The notes beneath the pieces were generated by a model. The model searched no databases, had not been told where the DNA came from, and saw nothing but the letters and a program-made list of their open reading frames with translations. This document shows, in pieces, positions 20,271-28,330 of a stretch of 64,000 bases of DNA. The number at the start of each line of letters is the position of its first letter. The stretch's first letter is position 1. A program made the position numbers and the translations under genes. Source of the DNA: Akkermansia muciniphila (GTDB lineage: Bacteria > Verrucomicrobiota > Verrucomicrobiia > Limisphaerales > SIBE01); assembly GCA_945861765.1 (NCBI GenBank), contig CAMAWP010000004.1, positions 1 to 64,000 of the forward strand, given 5' to 3'.

Positions 20271-20871
20271 ACAAACCTCGGATCTCAGATGCTTTAACTG
20301 CGCGCTTAAAGTGAATCTGCGCATTCGTCAGTTTCTTGCTCGCAGCCGAGCCAACGGACCCGGAACTCGCGCGGTTGTTTGGGTGCAGGGATGTTCGCTC
20401 GACTGCGCTGGCTGTTTCAACCCGGAAACCCATGCGCTTGATCGCGGAGAAACTATTCGCGTGGAGAATCTTTTTCAACGCATTGTGGCTGAAACAAATT
20501 TAATCGAAGGCGTCACAATCAGCGGTGGAGAACCGCTACAGCAGCCAGGTCCGGTGATCGAGCTTTTGCGACTCATCAAAGAGAACACACTGCTCTCCAT
20601 CATTCTTTTCACCGGCTTTCAGACGGATGAAATTGCCAAATTGAACCAGGTCAATCAAGCCCTCCTCTGTTACGTGGATGTGCTGATCGCCGGACGTTAT
20701 GATCAAAGCCAACGCGTCGCCCAAGGATTGATCGGCTCGTCCAATAAGACCTTGCGCTTCCTCACCCAACGTTATCATTTGACCGACCTGGAAGCAGTGC
20801 CTCCCGCCGAGATCATCCTCACGCCAGAGGGAGAAGTAGTGATGAGCGGCATAGATCCAGTAAAATGGTAA
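20245..20871 (+). CDS. NrdG-like radical SAM / 4Fe-4S protein
   Basis: RANGPGTRAVVWVQGCSLDCAGCFNPETH (CxxxCxxC), VTISGGEPLQQPGPVIELLRLIK. Confidence 0.9.
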   Translation: MSRSSETARQTSDLRCFNCALKVNLRIRQFLARSRANGPGTRAVVWVQGCSLDCAGCFNPETHALDRGETIRVENLFQRIVAETNLIEGVTISGGEPLQQPGPVIELLRLIKENTLLSIILFTGFQTDEIAKLNQVNQALLCYVDVLIAGRYDQSQRVAQGLIGSSNKTLRFLTQRYHLTDLEAVPPAEIILTPEGEVVMSGIDPVKW

Positions 20872-20976
20872 ACCCGAGTCCGCTGCTTTCACACGCGGCG
20901 ATCAATCTCCCTCATCGAGTTTATTCGCATTGACCTTCTCCTTGCGAAGTCAGCCCATCGAGGCAATTCTTCGCGA

Positions 20977-21597
20977 GTGCTCACGCGCCGAAACAAAGCC
21001 ATCTCGGTCGTTTCTCTGGCTTTCATTCTCGCTGGATGGCTGGTTTACCTGTTCGGGCCATTTCAAGCCGTCTTCGCCGTGTCCAACCTAAGTGATCCAG
21101 CCAAACTGGCCATGCTCGGAGAACGTGCGGCGAACCCGCGTCTGAACAAGATCGTGTACTGGCTACACGCAGCCGACCGCAAGGGCATGTCGCCAGAAAC
21201 CACGATCCGCATCGCGCAACTCATAAACCGGACCAAAGAGCCGCGCGCTTCGTTGGTCAAGGAATCGCTGGTCCGAAACGTCAAGATCGCCGATCTGCTC
21301 GGCCTTTTTGTCTCAGAAAATGAGGTTCGCCTTCGTAATGGAAAAGCGGGCGTGATCACGCGAGGACGTTACGCAACATCCCACATGGAAATCGACCACA
21401 TCGTTCCTTACAGCCTGGCACCCGAAGTCGGCAATGAATTGGCGAACTTGGAAATGATGCCGCAACACCTGAACCGTGAAAAATCCAATCGCGTCGGCCG
21501 ACGGCAATTGGCGCACGCTGAAAAGCTTTATGCAGCGGGATTGATTACTCAAGAATCGCTCGCGAAAACGAAGAAAAAAGCCATATCCATCAAATAG
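20977..21597 (+). CDS. HNH-type nuclease-like protein with N-terminal signal/TM segment
   Basis: GTG start; N-terminal hydrophobic segment AISVVSLAFILAGWLVYLF; C-terminal MEIDHIVPYSLAPEVGNELANLEMMPQHLNREKSNR HNH signature. Confidence 0.75.
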   Translation: MLTRRNKAISVVSLAFILAGWLVYLFGPFQAVFAVSNLSDPAKLAMLGERAANPRLNKIVYWLHAADRKGMSPETTIRIAQLINRTKEPRASLVKESLVRNVKIADLLGLFVSENEVRLRNGKAGVITRGRYATSHMEIDHIVPYSLAPEVGNELANLEMMPQHLNREKSNRVGRRQLAHAEKLYAAGLITQESLAKTKKKAISIK

Positions 21598-21736
21598 CGT
21601 AACCGCATGATGCGGTCGTTGAGGTCGCTTTCTTCAGCAGATCAGAGTTCCGACTTCAGGCGGCAACGCGTCACGCTTAATCCGGCAGTTGGATGGCCGA
21701 AAGAAAAGAAGTTCTGAGCCAGCCGCCAGTGGACCC

Positions 21737-21859
21737 GGCGGCCACAGCGGCCTCGGCCTCGCGATCGCGAAGGCCGTTGTGCAGGCGCACGGCGGCAGCA
21801 TCGGCGCGAAAAGCGAACCGACGAGCGGAACCACCCTCACGGTGAGCCTGCCAACATAA
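21737..21859 (+). pseudogene. Relic of sensor histidine kinase (C-terminal end of HATPase_c domain)
   Basis: My translation: GGHSGLGLAIAKAVVQAHGGSIGAKSEPTSGTTLTVSLPT* (G2-box-type GxSGLGLAIAK, terminal strand and stop), without an upstream kinase ORF. Confidence 0.75.
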
Positions 21860-21962
21860 TCGGTATCAAGACACTTGGAGCCTTAATGCGCGAGGAGATT
21901 ATGCTTGATCCACGGGAGCTTTGGTCTCTAAGTCTTTTGAAACCTGAAACTCCCAAACGATC

Positions 21963-22865
21963 ATGCCTGGAATTTTTTATCAACCGATCAACCGGCGCAG
22001 ATTTCTCGCCGTCTCCTCCAAAGCAGTTGCCTCATTGGCCGTGGTCAGAACAATGGTGACGATGGCGGCTGATGCCACTTCTCAGAAGGCTGTTCACCTG
22101 GCTTTGCTGTCGGACACGCATTTTCCTTCCGATCCACAATTCCAAAACCGCAAGTTTTTCCCAGTCGAGAATTTTAAGCTGGTCCTGAGCCAAGTTGCCG
22201 AAGCTCGACCGCAAGGAGTGATCCTTAACGGTGATCTAGCGCGTTCCGCCGGCGAATTGGAAGAGTACGTCGCCATAAAAAACGCGTTGAATCCACTCGC
22301 CGAGCAAACACCCATTTACATGGCCCTCGGCAATCACGATAATCGCGAAAACTTCCTAAAGATCTTCGAGGAACCGTCGGGAGCGCGCCAAAAGGTGGCA
22401 GGCAAACATGTGCTGGTGGTCGAACATTCCGTCATCCGCTTCATTCTTCTCGACTCGATGCTTTATCCGAACAAGGTTCCCGGTTTCCTGGGCAAGGCAC
22501 AGCGCGACTGGCTGGCGGGCTTCCTCGGAAACTCCGATTCACGACCCACCGTCATCTTTGTCCATCATACGTTAGGCGAGACGGACAACGATCTCCTGGA
22601 TGCCGAGCGTCTTTACCAAATCGTTGGCCTCCACAAAAAGGTGAAGGCGATCTTTTACGGGCACTCTCACGAGTACTCTTACAAGAAGCGCGATGGGCTG
22701 CATCTGATCAACATCCCCGCTATAGGCTACAACTTTGCGGACAAGGAACCCGTGGGATGGCTGGACAGCCAGTTCACGGCAGAAGGAGCGGAGTTGACCT
22801 TGAGAGCGTTCGGCGGCAACCGCGCCGATGACGGCAAAACGACTTCTCTCATCTGGGTTGGCTAA
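21963..22865 (+). CDS. Metallophosphoesterase with twin-arginine-like signal
   Basis: NRRRFLAVSSKAVASLAVV; LALLSDTHF, GVILNGDLARSAGE, MALGNHDNRENF, VIFVHHTLGE, KAIFYGHSHEYS. Confidence 0.93.
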   Translation: MPGIFYQPINRRRFLAVSSKAVASLAVVRTMVTMAADATSQKAVHLALLSDTHFPSDPQFQNRKFFPVENFKLVLSQVAEARPQGVILNGDLARSAGELEEYVAIKNALNPLAEQTPIYMALGNHDNRENFLKIFEEPSGARQKVAGKHVLVVEHSVIRFILLDSMLYPNKVPGFLGKAQRDWLAGFLGNSDSRPTVIFVHHTLGETDNDLLDAERLYQIVGLHKKVKAIFYGHSHEYSYKKRDGLHLINIPAIGYNFADKEPVGWLDSQFTAEGAELTLRAFGGNRADDGKTTSLIWVG

Positions 22866-22919
22866 AGCCACACCTTTCGAAACAATGATGATTCCTCTCG
22901 AAACAAGGCTGCACACGTT

Positions 22920-23663
22920 ATGAAACCCATTCGATTGATAACAGGGCTGGTGTTCGTTGCCGCGGTGGCGGCAGCGGTGGCGGGCTGGAAAAAGGTCGGG
23001 CAATTACAGGCCGAAATCACCGCGCTGCGCGTCGAGATTCAGGGCGCGAGCGAGCACAATGCCGCGACGGCTGAAGCCGAATCAAAGAAGCGCGATCAAG
23101 AGATGCAGCGCTTACGGTCCGACGCCCAGGAAGTCCACAAGCTCCGGAACGAAGTCGCACAGTTGCGACCGACCGCTAAGGACTCGGAGAAGCTCCGGGG
23201 CGAAAACCAACAGCTTCGAGCTGAAAACCAGCAACTCCGGACAGCCGCCAGCAGGCCACCACTGGCGGCACCCGCTACTAAGGTTGAAATTGCTGGTAAA
23301 TCGTTTCCAAAACAGGCTTGGTCCTTCGCCGGCTACGGCACCCCCGAGGCATCGCTCATGTCTGCGATCTGGGCAATGCGTGAGGGTAATCCCAAGACCT
23401 ATCTGGACAGTCTCTCGCCGGAAGAACAGTTGCGCATGGCCAAGAGCTGGCAGAACAAGTCTGAGGCCGAGATTGCCGCGAAGCATCAGCAGGACGTTTC
23501 GGTTATTACCGGTATGCGAATTCTGGGGCAACAGACAGTTTCGGCCAATGAGGTGACGATGGACGTCTTCGTGGAAGGAGTGAACCGGCCGGAGAAGGTT
23601 TCGATGAAGCGTGTCGGGAACGACTGGAAGTTTGGCGGGTATATTCGCAGCCCGGCCCAATGA
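22920..23663 (+). CDS. Hypothetical protein with N-terminal TM and coiled coil
   Basis: 247 aa; TM helix; heptad-like QRLRSDAQEVHKLRNEVAQLRPTAKDSEKLRGENQQLRAENQQLR; C-terminal globular domain. Confidence 0.8.
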   Translation: MKPIRLITGLVFVAAVAAAVAGWKKVGQLQAEITALRVEIQGASEHNAATAEAESKKRDQEMQRLRSDAQEVHKLRNEVAQLRPTAKDSEKLRGENQQLRAENQQLRTAASRPPLAAPATKVEIAGKSFPKQAWSFAGYGTPEASLMSAIWAMREGNPKTYLDSLSPEEQLRMAKSWQNKSEAEIAAKHQQDVSVITGMRILGQQTVSANEVTMDVFVEGVNRPEKVSMKRVGNDWKFGGYIRSPAQ

Positions 23664-23755
23664 GGGCGCCGAATCGCCAACGCGAGCCCAGTCTGCTCAG
23701 GCGTGGCATGGAATATCCATGGGTCCCGGCAAGGAGGCAGTTGCAGTTATGGCGG

Positions 23756-23818
23756 GCCGAGAGGCCGGGGAATTTTTTCATTCTGAAACGCAGCCGGGAA
23801 TGAGGCTGGCCTCTCGGC
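23756..23818. repeat. Inverted repeat between convergent genes (possible bidirectional terminator)
   Basis: gccgagaggcc (23756-23766) and ggcctctcggc (23808-23818). Confidence 0.5.
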
Positions 23819-23873
23819 AGTCCGATTGGTCAAAGCGGATGGGCTTCAGGCGAGCCTGTGGTGGATGTGTGTC

Positions 23874-24719
23874 TCAGCGAAGGGTCAATGTGCCTCCGTC
23901 CACCGGAAAGGCGGAGCCGGTGATGAAGCTGGCTTCGTCACTGCAGAGGAAGTGAGCGGCAGCGGCGATTTCATCCGGTGTGCCCATGCGGCCGATCGGC
24001 TGGGCCTTGGACAGCTTCTCGAACATTTCCCCTTCGCGGCCCGGATAGTTTTTGGCGATGAAGCCATCGACGAATGGGGTGTGGATGCGGCCGGGCATGA
24101 TCGCGTTGCAGCGAATGCCGGCACTGAGAAAATCCTTCGCGACCGAGTAAGTCATGGAGAGCACTGCTCCTTTGCTGGTCGCGTAGGCGAAGCGATCCCC
24201 AATGGCCATCTGCGCGAGAGTGGACGCGATGTTGAGAATAACGCCGCCGCCTTTCGTCGTCATGTTCCGCAACGCGGCTTGCGTGCAGTACGCGACGCCG
24301 TTCACGTTCACGCGCTGGATGCGGGCGAAGTCCTCCGCGGTGGTGGTGAGCGCGTTGCCGACGTGTGCGATGCCGGCGTTGTTCACGAGGATGTGAAGGC
24401 GCTCGTGACGCGCGACGATGCGGGCGAAGGCAACATCCACGCACGCGGGATCGCTCACATCGCAAATCTCGCCATGCGCGCTGTGGCCGGCACCGCGGAG
24501 TTCAGTCACGGTGGCGTCGAGCGCGGGTTGTTGCAGGTCGAGGATCTCGATGGCGGCTCCGTGCTCAGCGAAGCGTTTCGCAATGGCAAGCCCGATCCCG
24601 GAGGCTCCTCCGGTGATGACGGCGGTTTTAGAGGTGAGGTTGAACGCGGTGGGGTTCATGCCGTTTTTAATATCCAGAGAGGGGATGGCTTTCATGAGGT
24701 GGCTACTGGTTTGGACCAC
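23874..24719 (-). CDS. Short-chain dehydrogenase/reductase (SDR)
   Basis: TAVITGGASGIGLAIAKRFAEHGA, LVNNAGIAHVG, YATSKGAVLSMTYSVAKDF, IMPGRIHTPF, SFITGSAFPVDGG. Confidence 0.96.
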   Translation of the reverse strand: MVQTSSHLMKAIPSLDIKNGMNPTAFNLTSKTAVITGGASGIGLAIAKRFAEHGAAIEILDLQQPALDATVTELRGAGHSAHGEICDVSDPACVDVAFARIVARHERLHILVNNAGIAHVGNALTTTAEDFARIQRVNVNGVAYCTQAALRNMTTKGGGVILNIASTLAQMAIGDRFAYATSKGAVLSMTYSVAKDFLSAGIRCNAIMPGRIHTPFVDGFIAKNYPGREGEMFEKLSKAQPIGRMGTPDEIAAAAHFLCSDEASFITGSAFPVDGGTLTLR

Positions 24720-24749
24720 GGCGGTGGTGCTCCGAAGCTTCGACCACCC

Positions 24750-25697
24750 TCAGCTTGGGGTCAACGGCTTTGGGGATTTCGGCAACACTCGGAGGCGGCG
24801 ATGTTCGGAAACATAGGCACGGGTGTAGTCCTCGAAGGCTCGCTGCAATTTCGCCGTCACGGTGACGGGGCCCACGGTGAATCGCGTGTCATCAATTGAG
24901 ACGACCGAATGGATTTCGCGGGTCGTGCCGGTCAAAAAACATTCCGTGAACGACCCCAGATCCTCCGGTCGGATGGCGGTTTCGTGGACAGCCACGCCTG
25001 CCGCGCGCGCCACAGGGCCAACCAACAGCGCGCGCGTGATGCCTTCGAGAATGCCCGCGCTCAGCGGCGGTGTATGCAGAGCGCCATTGCGCACGAAGCC
25101 GATGTTGGCCACGGCGGACTCGGTGATTTCTCCGGCGAGGTTGGTCATCACCACTTCCTCGGCCCCGGCGGCGAGGGCTTCGCGCAGACAGAGGATGTTG
25201 TTGAGGTAATTGCCGGTCTTCCACGACGGGTTGAGCGTGGAGGGATGATTGCGATGCAGCGATTTCGCAAGGCCTAGCTTGATGCCACGGGCGACCTGCT
25301 CGGGAGCGGGCGCTTTCAATGTCTGAATCAAAAGCACATAACTGAGTTTATCCGCGAGCACGGTGTTCAGTCCTATGGCGCCCGCGCCACGCGTGACTTG
25401 CAATCGAATGTAAAGGTCCGCGGTCGCACCGGACTTGCGGCAGAACGCCGAGACAGTGCGCTTGATTTGTTTGAGCAGATCGGGCTGCGTGAACGCCAAC
25501 AAGAAGCCGAGCGCTTGCGCGGATCGTTGAAGCCGCTGCCAATGCTCATCCCACGCGAAGAGAATGCCGTCGTAAGTGCGCCACACTTCGTAGATGGCAT
25601 CGCCATAGAGAAAGCCGCGATTGAGAGGAGAGATACTCGGCTTCTCGGCCGAATGAAGCTTACCGTCGGTGTTGGCCTGAATGTAAACGGAACCCAT
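24750..25697 (-). CDS. Aminotransferase class IV (BCAT/D-amino acid/ADC lyase family; specificity unresolved)
   Basis: SPLNRGFLYGDAIYEVWRTYDG, LNPSWKTGNYLNNILCLREALAAGAEEVVMTNLAGEITESAVANIGFV, SAGILEGITRALL, ECFLTGTTREIHSVVSIDD. Confidence 0.93.
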   Translation of the reverse strand: MGSVYIQANTDGKLHSAEKPSISPLNRGFLYGDAIYEVWRTYDGILFAWDEHWQRLQRSAQALGFLLAFTQPDLLKQIKRTVSAFCRKSGATADLYIRLQVTRGAGAIGLNTVLADKLSYVLLIQTLKAPAPEQVARGIKLGLAKSLHRNHPSTLNPSWKTGNYLNNILCLREALAAGAEEVVMTNLAGEITESAVANIGFVRNGALHTPPLSAGILEGITRALLVGPVARAAGVAVHETAIRPEDLGSFTECFLTGTTREIHSVVSIDDTRFTVGPVTVTAKLQRAFEDYTRAYVSEHRRLRVLPKSPKPLTPS

Positions 25698-25843
25698 GCG
25701 TGCGGGTTATCTCAGGACACGACCGGTTTGCCAAGGCTGATCCAGAGAATTTGCTTCCGAGATCAAAAGTGAACAAACCCAGGACTTCATAGCCTCAAAG
25801 GGCTGCTTGTATCGCCAGAGACCAAAGAGAGAATTGCTCGTGT

Positions 25844-28003
25844 TTAAGGCAGGGCGAAAGCCACCAGACTGCCACCGACTGGACGGCCGGACTTTCCTCC
25901 ACCCGCAGAAATGACAACGTATTGTCGGCCATTGACCATGTAAACGCTGGGAGTGGCATTGCCACCAAAGGGCAAAGGTGCCTGCCAGAGAACAGCGCCC
26001 GTATTCTTGTCGAAAGCCCGGATGGTTTCGTCGGCGGTAGCTGCGATGAAGATGAGTCCTCCAGCAGTGACTACGGGACCGCCGTAATTCTCGGTGCCCG
26101 TGGGCGGGATGCCGCGAGCCTTCAACTTGCTATATTCGCCGAGCGGCACCTGCCATTTGATTTCTCCTGTATTCAGGTCCACGGCATTCAAGGTGCCCCA
26201 CGGGGGCTTGATCGCAGGGTAACCTTCCTTGTCGAGCCAACGGCGGAAACCGCCGAAGGCATACGACGGAGGTTTGATCGAGGTCGTCGGAGCACTGGCA
26301 CTCTCTTCGCGGCGGGAGGCGGAAAGCGGCGTGGGATTCAGAACGAATTCAAGGATGGCTTCGCGCAGTGCATCTGGAATCTGGTCAAACGCGGGCATCC
26401 GTCCGGCTCCTTGCTTGGTGATCTGTGAAATCTGATCGCGCGGACGTCGCTTGATCACATCAATGAGCGATGGAAAGCCACCGAGGATATTTCCGGTCTT
26501 ATCAAGTCCGTGACAGGGAGCGCAGTAGAGCATGTATTCGCGCTCGCCCCGCACCAAGGGAGAGCCGTCGGCGTGGCGAGTTTCAACCATCTGCATAACC
26601 CAGGGGATCTCGTTCACATTGACGTAGTACACCCCGTCAGGATCGGCCGCGCCGCCGCCCCATTCCATGCCGCCATCGAACCCAGGGAACATGATGGTTT
26701 CCTTGAGGCTCGGGGCGGGAAATGGTCCGAAGTTGGGTGAGACGCGGATGCGATCCAACGTCATCGCTTTGCTATCGGGTGAGATCGTCGAAGCGTCCTC
26801 TTCGCCATAATGCTGCCGCATGAGCGGCGCGGGTTTAGTCGGAAAAGGCTGAGTGGGCCAAGCCTGTTCTCGGCGGAGATCCGACTGGGGAACCGGCTTC
26901 TCCTCGATCGGCCAGAGAGGAATTCCGGTCACGCGATCGAACACAAAGAGCAGACCGTGCTTCGTCCCTTGAGCAACAGCGTCCACCATCTTCCCGCCGT
27001 GTTTCACTCTCAACAGGACTGGAGGACAGGGCAGATCCTTGTCCAGAAGATCGTGGTGGACGATCTGGAAATGCCACAGGCGCTTTCCGGTTGCTGCATC
27101 CAGAGCCACAAGACTGTTGGCGAACAGGTTCATCCCGTGACGGTCGCCTCCAAAGAAATCGGGCTCCGCCGTCTTGGTTGCGATGTAAACGATTCCGCGT
27201 TTTTCATCGAGAGATTGGCCGCACCAAGGCATCAGCCCGGTTGCGGTTTTGTAGGCATCCTTCGGCCAGGTTTCGTGCCCGACTTCGCCGGGCCGTGGAA
27301 TCAGATGGAAGATCCACCGACGCTGGCCAGTCCGGACATCCAAAGCCCGAAGCGCACCCGGTCCGCCGATTCCACCAACGATCAAGAGGTCTTTGTAGAT
27401 GATGCCTGGCGTATTGAGGCCGACGTTGGGAGTGCCTTCGGTATCCAGTCCGGTGCCGAGATGGATAGAGCCGTTCTCTCCAAAGGTGCGGATGGGAACG
27501 CCGGTTTTCGCGTCCAGCGCGAATAGATAGTTACCAACGGCGGTGAATAGATACTGTTCATCGCCAGATTTGCTTCGCCAGTAAACGAGGCCACGTTGCC
27601 GTCCGCCGCCCGCTCCAGAACGCTCAGTCGCGGGATGCCACTTCCAGAGTTCGCGCCCCGTGGCGGCGTCCAACGCGATGACCTTGCGGGTTGGTGAGGG
27701 CGTGTAGAGCACGCCATTGATGATGAGGTTATTCGCCTGATACTCACCCTTATCCCCAGTATCGTAAGTCCACGCGACCTTGAGTTGAGTTACGTTCCTC
27801 CGGTTGATCTGTCGGAGGGGCGAGTAAAGACTCCGCCCCTTATCGCCCAGGTAAGTGGACCAATCTGCGTTCGCCTGCGGCTTGGCAGTTCGAGACGCAC
27901 TCGAGCCTCCCGGGCTGGCACCGAAGCTGGTCAGTGAAAAAACCGAGAGGCCGGTCAGGACGAATTGAAGGCCAATGAGACGTAACGGAATACTAAGGTT
28001 CAT
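25844..28003 (-). CDS. PQQ-dependent quinoprotein dehydrogenase with embedded c-type heme motif
   Basis: DWSTYLGDKGRSLYSPLRQINRRNVTQLKVAWTYDTGD; GVLYTPSPTRKVIALDAATGRELWKW; EYMLYCAPCHGLDKTGN (CxxCH); GGPVVTAGGLIFIAATADETIRAFDKNTGAVLWQAPLPFGGNATPSVYMVNGRQYVVISAGGG. Confidence 0.93.
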   Translation of the reverse strand: MNLSIPLRLIGLQFVLTGLSVFSLTSFGASPGGSSASRTAKPQANADWSTYLGDKGRSLYSPLRQINRRNVTQLKVAWTYDTGDKGEYQANNLIINGVLYTPSPTRKVIALDAATGRELWKWHPATERSGAGGGRQRGLVYWRSKSGDEQYLFTAVGNYLFALDAKTGVPIRTFGENGSIHLGTGLDTEGTPNVGLNTPGIIYKDLLIVGGIGGPGALRALDVRTGQRRWIFHLIPRPGEVGHETWPKDAYKTATGLMPWCGQSLDEKRGIVYIATKTAEPDFFGGDRHGMNLFANSLVALDAATGKRLWHFQIVHHDLLDKDLPCPPVLLRVKHGGKMVDAVAQGTKHGLLFVFDRVTGIPLWPIEEKPVPQSDLRREQAWPTQPFPTKPAPLMRQHYGEEDASTISPDSKAMTLDRIRVSPNFGPFPAPSLKETIMFPGFDGGMEWGGGAADPDGVYYVNVNEIPWVMQMVETRHADGSPLVRGEREYMLYCAPCHGLDKTGNILGGFPSLIDVIKRRPRDQISQITKQGAGRMPAFDQIPDALREAILEFVLNPTPLSASRREESASAPTTSIKPPSYAFGGFRRWLDKEGYPAIKPPWGTLNAVDLNTGEIKWQVPLGEYSKLKARGIPPTGTENYGGPVVTAGGLIFIAATADETIRAFDKNTGAVLWQAPLPFGGNATPSVYMVNGRQYVVISAGGGKSGRPVGGSLVAFALP

Positions 28004-28330
28004 GCGTCAACGTTGCTTTTGCGTCGGGCTCATCGGCAACGAGCTTATGCTTTCGGAGCTGACCGACAAACACTTTCCTCAGTCTTTTTTCACCGACCGA
28101 ATTCCAAGTTGCTTTCAAGTCGAACACGCAGCTATCACTGAACACCACCGCGTCGTTGGCATCCTCCGGCGCATCGCCGAATGTGGTCGTCGCAGATCAA
28201 GGATTGTAAAACGAATCGATTTCCTGTGGAATCGCGGTCGCCCTTCCTCATGAAGAGGCTTTGGTTTTGAACAACAGAGGACAGGAAGCCTGCTGTTGCG
28301 GGCCAAAACCTGTTGTGATGGTCGGCACGA

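Noticed and set aside
21634-21840. Minus-strand 68-aa ORF
   Set aside because: Antisense to the histidine-kinase relic; no support of its own.
23826-24899. + strand ORF of 357 aa
   Set aside because: Antisense to a clear SDR and aminotransferase; Gly/Ala/His/Arg-rich shadow composition.
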